Positions 33,673 through 43,454 of a stretch of DNA of 43,488 nt are shown here, in pieces. The position numbers and the translations under genes are program-made. How positions within the stretch are numbered: the stretch's first letter is position 1; each line of letters opens with the position of its first letter. The notes below the pieces were generated by a model. It saw nothing but the letters and a program-made list of their open reading frames with translations. It did not search any database and had not been told where the DNA came from. The stretch covers positions 1 to 43,488 of the forward strand of contig JAAZYI010000029.1 of assembly GCA_014239735.1 (NCBI GenBank). The letters run 5' to 3'. Source of the stretch: Dehalococcoidia bacterium (GTDB lineage: Bacteria; Chloroflexota; Dehalococcoidia; Lucifugimonadales; Lucifugimonadaceae).

Positions 33673-34212
33673 ATGAAGAAGATATTTTTAATTATAAGTC
33701 TAATAATCTTTGTGTATGGTTGTGGAGAAAATGAAGAACAAAAGATAACTCTTGATAAGTTTACTGACAATGGTAAAACATATGCTATAGATAATTTTTT
33801 AGGTTCCAATTTTAAAATAAACAAAGAGTATGACGTTTCGGAGCTAGAAAATGCTGAAGGTGTTTGGTTTGGTTTCTGGAAAAATAATGTTGGCAAGGCT
33901 CTTGATTATGAAATAAGAATTTATTCGAGTCATCAATTAGCTCTTGATTATGGAATTAAGTACGTAGATGAGGTTATTGGAGACGAAGCAATTTTAAAAA
34001 AATCATTATCTTCTTGGAGTGAAGGAATTCAAGATAGAAGAACAAGGAGAGATAAAAGTTATGGTGGTAGTAGTGCTAACACTGTAAGAGCAAAGTATCT
34101 TCATTATTTAGTATATGAAAACACTATTATTCTTTGTTCAGGGTTAGATTTAACTTATGCAATACAAAACTGCACTGACCTAGCATTATCTTTAAAAAGT
34201 AAAGGAGAATAA
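33673..34212 (+). CDS. Repeated-family lipoprotein, copy 3 (subgroup B)
   Basis: The signal peptide ends in FVYGC with C17. The core is YAIDNFLGSNFKINKEYDVS, GVWFGFWKNN, DYEIRIYSSHQLA, DEVIGDEA and SSWSEGIQDRR. The C-terminus is IILCSGLDLTYAIQNC, with 11 residues between cysteines. Copy 6 is its closest relative by eye (subgroup B, marked by EIRIY and LCSGLDL). The amidase ribosome-binding site AAAGGAG overlaps its last codons, so the two genes are coupled. Function unknown. Confidence 0.85.
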   Translation: MKKIFLIISLIIFVYGCGENEEQKITLDKFTDNGKTYAIDNFLGSNFKINKEYDVSELENAEGVWFGFWKNNVGKALDYEIRIYSSHQLALDYGIKYVDEVIGDEAILKKSLSSWSEGIQDRRTRRDKSYGGSSANTVRAKYLHYLVYENTIILCSGLDLTYAIQNCTDLALSLKSKGE

Positions 34213-34214
34213 CT

Positions 34215-35645
34215 ATGGAAAATATTGGATATACACCAATAAATAAACTAAGAAAAATGATTTCTTCTAAAGAAATTTCTCCAGTGGAAATTATGAATGA
34301 AACTTTTGAGAGGATTAATTCTCTAAATTCTAGATTTGGGGCTTATATAACTTTAGATGAAGAAGGGTCTATAAAAAAAGCAAAAGAGGCTGAAGAAGCT
34401 GTGATGAAAGGGGAAGAGCTAGGGCCTCTGCATGGAATACCAATTCCCATAAAAGATCTTGAACCTGTAAAAAATATGAGATGCACATTTGGCTCCATAC
34501 CAGCTGATACTATTGCTGAAGAAGATGCAATTTCGGTAGAAAGAATTAAGGCGGCTGGAGGAATAATTATAGGAAAGACTAATACACCTGAATATGGAAA
34601 TGCGGGCACTACGGAAAATAGAGTTTTTGGAATATCTAGAAATCCATGGAATGAAGAGCTTACGCCTGGAGGATCTAGTGGAGGGTCTGCTGTAAGCATT
34701 TGTTCAGGAATGACTTCAATTGCTCAAGGATCTGACGGAGGAGGGTCCATTAGAATTCCTGCATCATTATGTGGAATCTTTGGAATAAAACCTACCCAAG
34801 GAAGGATACCAAGAAGAGTTCACAACAACACAAAATGGAACGAAATAAATTTTTCCACCACTGGCCCTATGTCAATAGATGTTATGGATTCTGCAATACT
34901 ACTTGAGGTTATGTCAGGATTTCACGAAGCTGGAGAAAATGGAACTATAAGAGAGAAAAATCCGACTTTTACAAACTTTCCTGATACTAATCTAGATGGT
35001 ATAAAGATAGCTTTTTCTAGAGGGGTAGGAGGAGCATTGGCCGACAAAGAAGTAATTGAGTCAGTAGAAAAAACTGTAAAGAAGATTGATGGTCTAGGAT
35101 TTTCAGTAGAAGAAATAGACTTTCATCCAGACGAATCAGAAATACTGTTTAGAACTTGGTTTGATTTTTGGTGCTCAAGAAGTTACCTTATGACGCCTCA
35201 TTTAATTGATGACGAAAAAAATAAAGAGGGTCTTACAGATTATTTTAGAACCAACATCCAACATGGAAAAGATATTACAGGAGCGTCATTATTTGAGGCT
35301 TTAAATAATATTGGAAAATACAGAAATTATACACAATCTATTTTTAATAATTATGATTTATTAATTACTCCAACCATAGCAGTAAAGCCATTTAAAATTA
35401 ATGAATACCCTGAAGAAATTAATGGCAATAAATGTAATAGTCCTTTTTGGGACTGGACTCCTTTCACATATATTTTTAATCTCACAGGAAACCCTGCTGC
35501 AAGTATTCCAGTAGCAAGAAGTAAGGATAATTTACCAATAGGCATGCAAGTTGTGGGAGACCAAATGAAAGAAAACTTAATTCTTGCCTTTGCTAAATTA
35601 ATAGAGTCAGAAGAACCTTGGGATTCGTACCCAGAACTTAGATAA
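34215..35645 (+). CDS. Amidase (amidase signature family)
   Basis: The 476-aa Ser-cisSer-Lys hydrolase shows HGIPIPIKDL with K80, GGSSGGS with the cis-serine near S155, and the nucleophile S178 in GSDGGGSIRIPAS. It resembles GatA in layout, but no gatB/gatC are beside it, and the length and context favour a general amidase acting on small amides. It lies between two lipoproteins of the repeated family (gaps of two and one bases). The substrate is unknown; no signal peptide. Confidence 0.92.
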   Translation: MENIGYTPINKLRKMISSKEISPVEIMNETFERINSLNSRFGAYITLDEEGSIKKAKEAEEAVMKGEELGPLHGIPIPIKDLEPVKNMRCTFGSIPADTIAEEDAISVERIKAAGGIIIGKTNTPEYGNAGTTENRVFGISRNPWNEELTPGGSSGGSAVSICSGMTSIAQGSDGGGSIRIPASLCGIFGIKPTQGRIPRRVHNNTKWNEINFSTTGPMSIDVMDSAILLEVMSGFHEAGENGTIREKNPTFTNFPDTNLDGIKIAFSRGVGGALADKEVIESVEKTVKKIDGLGFSVEEIDFHPDESEILFRTWFDFWCSRSYLMTPHLIDDEKNKEGLTDYFRTNIQHGKDITGASLFEALNNIGKYRNYTQSIFNNYDLLITPTIAVKPFKINEYPEEINGNKCNSPFWDWTPFTYIFNLTGNPAASIPVARSKDNLPIGMQVVGDQMKENLILAFAKLIESEEPWDSYPELR

Positions 35646-35646
35646 T

Positions 35647-36234
35647 ATGCTCAAAATTTTTAAAATAACAACAATAGCTTCTTTTGTTATAGTGATTCTT
35701 ATTTCGTGTTCTTCAGAAAAAATTGAAGAGCCCATGATAGAAAAAATTACACCTCAAGCTAAGCAGTTTGAATTAGAAGATTTTACTTCTATAGGGCTCA
35801 AAAAGAATAAGACATACAAAGTAGAAGAATTACCAAAAGCATTATCCGCATATTTTGGTTTTATAAAATTTAATGAGCCATCAGAAGAAGGGAAAGGGAA
35901 AAAAGTTGTGGAGTATGAACTAAGATTCTATGCCTCACACGAAGATGCTATAAATCACGGAACTGAGTATGCTGAAGAGCGCGTTGGTCCTGAAGCAAAA
36001 TTAAAGAAAAATCATAATCCAAGATGGAAAGAAGGTTTGAGGGATGCAAGAGTATGTATTGGAGATCAATTTAATACTTGGAAGAATAGTGCTGACTGCG
36101 GACAACCAAAATTTAATGAATTTTATATTTATGGAAATGTGGTAATTCTCTGCGAAGGAAGAACTCAAGAAATTGCCAAAAGAAATTGTAATTCTATTAC
36201 TTCTAGACTAGAGCCTTCCACTGAAAATAAATAG
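35647..36234 (+). CDS. Repeated-family lipoprotein, copy 4 (divergent, longest)
   Basis: The signal peptide ends in ILISC with C21. The family core is FELEDFTSIGLKKNKTYKVE, SAYFGFIKF, then an insertion rich in Glu/Lys/Gly before EYELRFYASHEDA. ERVGPEA, RWKEGLRDAR and YIYGNVVILCEG with 11 residues between the last cysteines follow. At 195 aa it is the longest copy and has two extra cysteines (CIGDQF, DCGQPKF) that may form another disulfide. It starts one base after the amidase stop and precedes copy 5 by 33 bases. Confidence 0.82.
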   Translation: MLKIFKITTIASFVIVILISCSSEKIEEPMIEKITPQAKQFELEDFTSIGLKKNKTYKVEELPKALSAYFGFIKFNEPSEEGKGKKVVEYELRFYASHEDAINHGTEYAEERVGPEAKLKKNHNPRWKEGLRDARVCIGDQFNTWKNSADCGQPKFNEFYIYGNVVILCEGRTQEIAKRNCNSITSRLEPSTENK

Positions 36235-36267
36235 ACACATATATATGACAAATATAATATTTAAACC

Positions 36268-36798
36268 ATGAAAAAAATTATTGCTATATTAACTCTTGTA
36301 ATCACATTAACTTCATGTGCTTCAGAGCCAGAATTTATACCAATAGAAAAAATAACTGAATCAGATAAAAATTATACTATTGAAGATTTTGAAGTAATAA
36401 AATTTAAGCAGAGCACCGAATATGATGTCCAAGATTTACCTAGTGCAATTTCTGCATATTATGGATTTATTAAAAATGATAGAGGGGAGCCCAATGACTA
36501 TGAAATTAGATTTTATGATTCTCATAAAAGTGCTGTTGAAAATGGAGAAAAATATGCAGAAAATATTAGTGGAGAAAATGGTTGCATAAAAAAACAATGC
36601 TCATTTTTTTTAGAAAATTTAAAACATAGGCAAAAGGTTTCAGAGCCTTCTAACGTTGCTGGAGGAGCTGGAAATGGAATACCAATTCCAAAATATCAAG
36701 CATATATAATTTATGGAAATTTTATATTATTATGCCCTGGTTATAATGAAAATGAAGCCCTAAAAACTTGCACAATTATAGTAAAAAATTTGGAATAA
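36268..36798 (+). CDS. Repeated-family lipoprotein, copy 5 (subgroup A)
   Basis: The signal peptide ends in TLTSC with C17. The core reads IPIEKIT, YTIEDFEVIKFKQSTEYDVQ, SAISAYYGFIKND, DYEIRFYDSHKSA and NISGEN. The mid-domain CIKKQC pair and LLCPGYNENEALKTC match copy 1, so both form subgroup A. The usual WxEG motif is FFLENLKHRQ here. Possible TATAAT at 36253-36258. alanine dehydrogenase follows after 29 bases. Function unknown. Confidence 0.85.
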   Translation: MKKIIAILTLVITLTSCASEPEFIPIEKITESDKNYTIEDFEVIKFKQSTEYDVQDLPSAISAYYGFIKNDRGEPNDYEIRFYDSHKSAVENGEKYAENISGENGCIKKQCSFFLENLKHRQKVSEPSNVAGGAGNGIPIPKYQAYIIYGNFILLCPGYNENEALKTCTIIVKNLE

Positions 36799-36827
36799 AA
36801 TGATAAGTATTATAAAAAGGATTAATA

Positions 36828-37919
36828 ATGATAATAGGCGCACCAAAAGAAGTAAAAAACAATGAGTTTAGAGTAGGGCTAACTCCTAATTCTGTTGAAA
36901 AACTAACAACAAAAAATCATGAGGTTTTCATAGAAGAAAATGCTGGGGCGGGCATAGGATTTACTGATTCAGACTATAAAAATAGTGGTGCTAAAATCTT
37001 AAAGTCTGCAAAAGAAATATATAAGTCATCTGAATTAATAGTAAAGGTTAAAGAACCAATTCCAAGTGAGTTTAAATATATATCAAGTAATAATATATTG
37101 TTTACTTATCTGCATTTAGCTGGAAACAAAGAGCAAAGTATTAAATTAGCTAATACTGGCGTAACAGGAATCGCCTATGAAACTGTTACTGCTACTGACG
37201 GATCTCTTCCATTGCTATCTCCTATGAGTTCTATCGCAGGGCAACTTAGTATAATTGTAGGTTCATATTATTTGTTAAAACACAACAAAGGGAAAGGAAC
37301 TCTAATTGGCTCTGTTTCAGATCTCGAACCAAGGATCATTACCGTAATTGGAGCTGGAGTAGCAGGAACAGAAGCAATAGATAAAGCATTATCCAATAAG
37401 GCTCATGTAAAAATAATTGAACTTTCTGATAGTAGACTTAATGAGCTGAAAAACAAATTTGGAAATAATAATATCGAGTACATTAAATCAAGCCCTGAAA
37501 ATATATCTGATGCATTAAAAGTATCTGATATAGTTGTGGGCTCTGTTTATATTGTTGGTAAAAAGGCTCCAACAGTTGTTTCAAGAGAAATGATTTCAAA
37601 AATGAAGCCAGGAAGCGTGATGGTTGATATCTCTATCGACCAAGGCGGTTGCTTTGAAACTAGTAAGGCAACAACGCATGATAATCCTGTATTTCTTGTG
37701 GATGATGTAGTTCATTATTGTGTAACAAATATGCCTGGCTCAGTCCCTTTAACTGCCACTGAAGCACTCAACAGAGTTACACTTCCATATGTTTTAAAAA
37801 TTGCAAATAAAGGTCTTGATAAGGCAACTGAAGAAGATAACAATCTTTATAATGGATTAAACATAAGAGATAAAGAAATAGTTCATAAGGCAGTAAAAGA
37901 ATCATTCGCAAATTCTTAA
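36828..37919 (+). CDS. ald: Alanine dehydrogenase
   Basis: Ald interconverts L-alanine and pyruvate plus ammonia with NAD. The 363-aa protein carries R15 and K75 (substrate binding), H96 (YLHLA) and D271 (DISIDQGG) at positions matching characterised Ald. The Rossmann loop is VIGAGVAGTEA. SPMSSIAGQLS and VHYCVTNMPGSVPLTATEAL are signature segments. It is preceded by lipoprotein copy 5 and followed by katG after 55 bases. It could serve alanine catabolism or ammonium assimilation. Confidence 0.95.
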   Translation: MIIGAPKEVKNNEFRVGLTPNSVEKLTTKNHEVFIEENAGAGIGFTDSDYKNSGAKILKSAKEIYKSSELIVKVKEPIPSEFKYISSNNILFTYLHLAGNKEQSIKLANTGVTGIAYETVTATDGSLPLLSPMSSIAGQLSIIVGSYYLLKHNKGKGTLIGSVSDLEPRIITVIGAGVAGTEAIDKALSNKAHVKIIELSDSRLNELKNKFGNNNIEYIKSSPENISDALKVSDIVVGSVYIVGKKAPTVVSREMISKMKPGSVMVDISIDQGGCFETSKATTHDNPVFLVDDVVHYCVTNMPGSVPLTATEALNRVTLPYVLKIANKGLDKATEEDNNLYNGLNIRDKEIVHKAVKESFANS

Positions 37920-37928
37920 GCTATCTAT

Positions 37929-37954
37929 TGGAATTTTCCATAATTATTTATAAT
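37929..37954 (+). promoter_or_regulatory. katG promoter region with two 5-2-5 inverted repeats
   Basis: TGGAA-TT-TTCCA (37929-37940) and ATTAT-TT-ATAAT (37943-37954) are tandem inverted repeats with the same 5-2-5 spacing. The second contains the TATAAT -10 element (37949-37954), and TTGGAA (37928-37933) could be -35 with a short 15-base spacer. The position fits a repressor site. AAGGAG precedes the ATG. Confidence 0.4.
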
Positions 37955-37974
37955 GAGTGCTTAAGGAGTTTTAA

Positions 37975-40648
<2,674 letters not shown>

Positions 40649-40697
40649 TTTAGTGTCAAAATTTTAGGTTTAACAACTTTCTGATATTTTTGTAATT

Positions 40698-41033
40698 ATG
40701 AAGAAAATATTATCAATTATGGCATTACTAATTCTTGTTGTTGGGTGTGTAGAATCAGAAGATGAAAGCAAATATATAAAATACGAAAATGACTTCCAGA
40801 AGCGAAGTATTGATTTAAAAGAAAGCTTAAGAATTTATACGATTGAATCTAATAAAGAATACAATGAATTTAAAGAGCAATGTATGGATGAAGGGAATGA
40901 TGAAGATTATTGCTATAAAAAGTTTAATGCTCCTGTAGAAGGCGGAGGCCAAGGAGGTGGTGCCGTAAAATGGAATCGACCTCCTACACTTTTTAAACCA
41001 GAAGGTTATGACAAGTGGAAGAGGGAGCAATAA
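40698..41033 (+). CDS. Small lipoprotein of a different family
   Basis: The signal peptide MKKILSIMALLILVVGC (lipid at C17) is very like that of copy 7 (both end VILVVGC or LILVVGC), but the mature 94 residues do not contain the family core. They are charged and helical at first, then have two cysteines nine residues apart (QCMDEGNDEDYC) and a glycine-rich PVEGGGQGGGAVKW tail. I do not recognise it. It lies 49 bases after copy 6 and is the last intact gene before the scar. Confidence 0.7.
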   Translation: MKKILSIMALLILVVGCVESEDESKYIKYENDFQKRSIDLKESLRIYTIESNKEYNEFKEQCMDEGNDEDYCYKKFNAPVEGGGQGGGAVKWNRPPTLFKPEGYDKWKREQ

Positions 41034-41098
41034 TGGAAATTGTCCTAGCATCAAATAATATTATGGGCGTTAATTCAATAATAGAGATATATACTTAA
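41033..41098 (+). pseudogene. Stub resembling the N-terminus of RdgB/HAM1 (XTP/dITP diphosphatase)
   Basis: A 21-codon frame begins MEIVLASNNIMGVNSIIEIY and stops. The family normally opens with xxIVLAS/TxNxGKxxEI, so the first nine residues fit, then the frame decays. Its ATG overlaps the stop of the small lipoprotein (TAATG), as for an intact operon gene. I read it as the surviving start of a deleted gene. It is short, so chance is possible. Confidence 0.45.
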
Positions 41099-41111
41099 GG
41101 AATAATTAGTA

Positions 41112-41117
41112 TATAAT
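41112..41117 (+). promoter_or_regulatory. Possible -10 element in front of the structured region
   Basis: A perfect TATAAT at 41112-41117 would start transcription near 41124, just before a series of hairpins. No convincing -35 element is seen, so this alone proves little in AT-rich sequence. Confidence 0.3.
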
Positions 41118-41123
41118 CCTTAA

Positions 41124-41399
41124 GGCTTCTGGCAAGAATAGAGTCCTTAGGCTCAGTCAGATCATTGGATTTTGGTATGACTCACGATCAGGAGCCATTC
41201 TTTGAAACTCTTTTGTTCTTATTTCCACTACTCCCACGTGCATCTCTAAATCAAAAAACCTCTATCTATTTTATGTTTTTTTACTGTATTATGTACTTGG
41301 AGTGAGAGTTGCTTGAAGTTAAACACGCATTCACCAGTTTAACTTTTGCTCTTACTCCTAGACTCGCAGGAAATATTTAGATAAGTTCCGCATTCTAGG
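41124..41399 (+). ncRNA. Candidate structured RNA (or decayed region) with three stem-loops
   Basis: Three consecutive foldable blocks lie in the 587-base space 41034-41620. First, GGCTC-AGTCA (41150-41159) pairs with TGACT (41178-41182) and GAGCC (41192-41196). Second, a long hairpin lies at 41299-41358. Third, CCTAGA (41357-41362) and GCAGGAA (41366-41372) pair with TTCCGC (41386-41391) and TCTAGG (41394-41399). No tmRNA, RNase P, SRP or 6S signature is visible to me. It may be a new RNA or remains of deleted genes. Confidence 0.3.
41299..41358. repeat. Long bipartite hairpin
   Basis: The outer stem (GGAGTGAGAGT 41299-41309 with GCTCTTACTCC 41348-41358) and the inner stem (GAAGTTAAAC 41315-41324 with GTTTAACTTT 41337-41346) together give about 20 pairs with few wobbles. 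They are separated by a 5-against-1 internal loop, and a 12-base loop closes the top. This is the strongest inverted repeat I see in the window apart from the terminator at 1726-1763. Confidence 0.7.
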
Positions 41400-41406
41400 T
41401 TTAAAT

Positions 41407-41430
41407 GGGGCTGTAGTTCAATTGATAGAT
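41407..41430 (+). other. Fragment resembling a tRNA 5' end and D-arm
   Basis: GGGGCTGTAGTTCAATTGAT (41407-41426) followed by AGAT looks like an acceptor strand, the two-base linker and a D-arm. No anticodon arm, T-arm or matching CAGCCCC 3' end follows; the sequence turns into AT repeats. It is at best a remnant of a tRNA gene, possibly an old integration or recombination point. Confidence 0.35.
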
Positions 41431-41451
41431 ATTTATATATATATTTAGTAT

Positions 41452-41581
41452 CTAATTACAGGACTTATTCGATATAAGTTTTTTGAAAATACTTTTGCAT
41501 TTCGATAAAGCTTCATCTTCAGTATGGCCGGGGCAAAATAAATAATATTAATAAATCCCTATTAATCAATATAGCAGAATG
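41452..41581 (-). pseudogene. Frameshifted C-terminal remnant of an eighth repeated-family lipoprotein
   Basis: Read leftwards from 41581, the frame gives HSAILINRDLLILF. After a four-base TTTA-type duplication it continues in another frame as FCPGHTEDEALSKC, followed by KSIFKKLISNKSCN and a TAG stop at 41452-41454. This matches the C-terminus of subgroup A (copy 5: YIIYGNFILLCPGYNENEAL), including 11 residues between the cysteines. About 140 upstream codons, with the signal peptide and core, are absent: their place is taken by the small Cys-rich gene on the other strand. Confidence 0.75.
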
Positions 41582-41620
41582 CTAAAGTAAGATCAGCGAT
41601 GAATATAAGGAGAATCAAAT

Positions 41621-41809
41621 ATGCCAACATATACTTGCAGTGACTGCAACATGAGCCTTGAATCTATTAATTGTTCTTGTGGAACTGAATTAGTCCATAA
41701 AACTATCACGAATGACAATGGAGACACTGTACAGGTAGCGGAATGCCCTAATAGTCATGGAAAGATAAAGTCCCCTACTTGTTGTGGGATCGATATGAAT
41801 CCTGAATAG
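41621..41809 (+). CDS. Small cysteine-rich, probably metal-binding protein
   Basis: The 62-aa protein begins MPTYTCSDCNMSLESINCSC: C6 and C9 form a knuckle, with C18 and C20 close by. C42 and H46 follow, and C54-C55 lie in SPTCCGIDM near the end. The CCGxDM ending recalls desulforedoxin/rubredoxin-like small proteins. Zinc or iron binding is likely, but the family is not clear. AGGAG lies just upstream of the ATG. The promoter and ribosome-binding region replace the 5' part of a broken lipoprotein gene. The convergent MBL-fold gene ends 62 bases later. Confidence 0.7.
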   Translation: MPTYTCSDCNMSLESINCSCGTELVHKTITNDNGDTVQVAECPNSHGKIKSPTCCGIDMNPE

Positions 41810-41871
41810 TATCAGAAAGTGAACGAAGTGATAGATTAGGGCAACTAATAATTATTTCAAATGAGGGTGTT

Positions 41872-42747
41872 TCAGTAATTTAGATTTACTTCAGTAATTT
41901 CTTCTGCAAAAGTAACTCTACCCGAATATATCTCACGAATTTCCTTAAGGCTTTTTTTAGTATTTTCAGTTTTACTAATATTAGGCCCCATATGAGTTAA
42001 AACTAAATGTTTTACTCCGGCTTTTGCAGCCATTTCAGCAGCTCCTAAAGTCCCACACTGTCCGGTATTTTCTTTTTCTTTTTCCATAACGCTTTGATCG
42101 TCCCAGCACATACAAATCATTATGTCTGCGTCCTGTGACAATTTTTCAATCGAATCACAAGGTTCAGTATCGCCTGTATACACTAAACTGAAATCGTTAG
42201 TTTCCATTCTGTATGCCAAGGAATCTAGGTAAGGCTGGACATGTTTTGCTTCTGCTGTATGTATGTCCCATCCATCAAATTTGTAAGTCGCATTTGCTTT
42301 AATATTCTTAGCATTCACTACAGGAGGTCTTCTAGGCAATGTTCCTCCTCGATTGACGTAAACCTGTTGACTCACCGGATGATTGACTCTTGCTTTCCAG
42401 TCATGTGAAAAAACACCTTCATTTCCTATCAAATTTTCCGTAAATTCTTCTGTCAGGTTGGGGCCAAAAACTTTTAATGTTTCCTCTTTTCCCGCTCCTT
42501 GATCCCATCTGGTTAAAAGAAAGCAGGGGTAGTCGACATCATGATCAAAATGATGATGGGAAAAAAACAGATAGTCTACTTTTGTAGTGGATATTCCTGC
42601 TTTAGTTAATTTATGGGTAGTTGCGGGACCGCAATCAAACATAACCAGATCACCATTCACCTCTACTACTATTGAGGAACCGAACCGATCCTTTGTAGGA
42701 GTAGGTGTGCCAGCCCCGAGTATCGTTAATCTTTGAATTGATTTCAT
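41872..42747 (-). CDS. Metallo-beta-lactamase-fold hydrolase (RNase Z-like group)
   Basis: The 291-aa protein opens LTILGAGTPTPTKDRFGSS, typical of the RNase Z/AtsA-type MBL group. The metal motif HxHxDH is H64-H69 in SHHHFDHD. Further ligands lie in VYTGDTEPCDS and LVLTHMGPN. No tRNA-binding exosite arm is evident, so it is probably a small-molecule hydrolase (phosphodiesterase, lactonase or arylsulfatase-like) rather than tRNase Z. By eye the middle of the gene looks richer in G+C than its neighbours. An 11-base repeat (TTCAGTAATTT, 41871-41881 and 41890-41900) marks its 3' end. No clear ribosome-binding site. Confidence 0.85.
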   Translation of the reverse strand: MKSIQRLTILGAGTPTPTKDRFGSSIVVEVNGDLVMFDCGPATTHKLTKAGISTTKVDYLFFSHHHFDHDVDYPCFLLTRWDQGAGKEETLKVFGPNLTEEFTENLIGNEGVFSHDWKARVNHPVSQQVYVNRGGTLPRRPPVVNAKNIKANATYKFDGWDIHTAEAKHVQPYLDSLAYRMETNDFSLVYTGDTEPCDSIEKLSQDADIMICMCWDDQSVMEKEKENTGQCGTLGAAEMAAKAGVKHLVLTHMGPNISKTENTKKSLKEIREIYSGRVTFAEEITEVNLNY

Positions 42748-42770
42748 GTTTTTTTTATTAAGTTTTTTTA

Positions 42771-42857
42771 TTAAAAAAGAAACTCGATAACTTTATATAG
42801 ATATAATGTTATTACTACTATTCCAATAAATATTCCTACTTTACTTTTATCCTCCAT
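42771..42857 (-). CDS. Possible 28-residue single-helix membrane protein
   Basis: An ATG at 42855-42857 opens 28 codons: MEDKSKVGIFIGIVVITLYL followed by YKVIEFLF. This is a charged start and a single hydrophobic helix, as in many small membrane proteins. It lies 23 bases upstream of the MBL-fold gene on the same strand. There is no clear Shine-Dalgarno sequence, so translation is uncertain. It could instead be part of the leader of the MBL-fold gene. Confidence 0.35.
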   Translation of the reverse strand: MEDKSKVGIFIGIVVITLYLYKVIEFLF

Positions 42858-42926
42858 AAACCAATATTAATAAAATTTCTTGATTACTAACAATATAGAA
42901 TAATAATGACAGTAATTATATGTTTT

Positions 42927-43454
42927 TTAATCTAATTCTTCGAGAGCACTGATTAGTTCCCAGCACACTTCGAGAGAGAGAATTTCAGGCCCTTCACAAA
43001 GCATAACTACATTTCCATATATCGAATAGTTACCATGTTTAGGCCCGGTACTATTCCCACCAGAAGATGTTCCTAATTGACCTTTTATTCGCCTTCTGTC
43101 TTTAATACCTTCTTTCCAAGTTAAATCAGATTTTTTGATTTTTCCATCTTTTCCGGTAACTTCCTGTGCTAGAGATTCTCCTAAACTCACTGCAATTGAA
43201 TGTGAAGGATAAAATCTTAGTTCATACTCTTTTTTTCCAATATCTGTAAGCCAAAAACCATTAATTGCTTTTATGGCTCCTTCAAGACCAGTTACATCAT
43301 ATTCTTTACTCTTTTTAAAACCGATGGATTCTAATTCTTCAAATGTAAATATACGGGGAGAGTTGGTAACTACATCATAAGAGGAGTCGTCAGCTTTTTC
43401 TCCACACCCAACAACAAGAATTACTAATGTCATAAGTAATAATAGTTTTTTCAT
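42927..43454 (-). CDS. Repeated-family lipoprotein, copy 7 (subgroup C)
   Basis: The signal peptide MKKLLLLMTLVILVVGC is lipidated at C17. The core is FTFEELESIGFKKSKEYDVT, AIKAINGFWLTD, EYELRFYPSHSIA, EVTGKDG and TWKEGIKDRR. The C-terminus is YSIYGNVVMLCEG with 10 residues between the last cysteines, as in copy 2 (subgroup C). Unlike the others it is on the minus strand and starts 34 bases from the window end. Function unknown. Confidence 0.85.
   Translation of the reverse strand: MKKLLLLMTLVILVVGCGEKADDSSYDVVTNSPRIFTFEELESIGFKKSKEYDVTGLEGAIKAINGFWLTDIGKKEYELRFYPSHSIAVSLGESLAQEVTGKDGKIKKSDLTWKEGIKDRRRIKGQLGTSSGGNSTGPKHGNYSIYGNVVMLCEGPEILSLEVCWELISALEELD

Noticed and set aside
41124-41399. 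tmRNA, RNase P RNA, SRP RNA or 6S RNA
   Set aside because: None of the conserved sequence blocks of these RNAs is present, so no known RNA name is justified.
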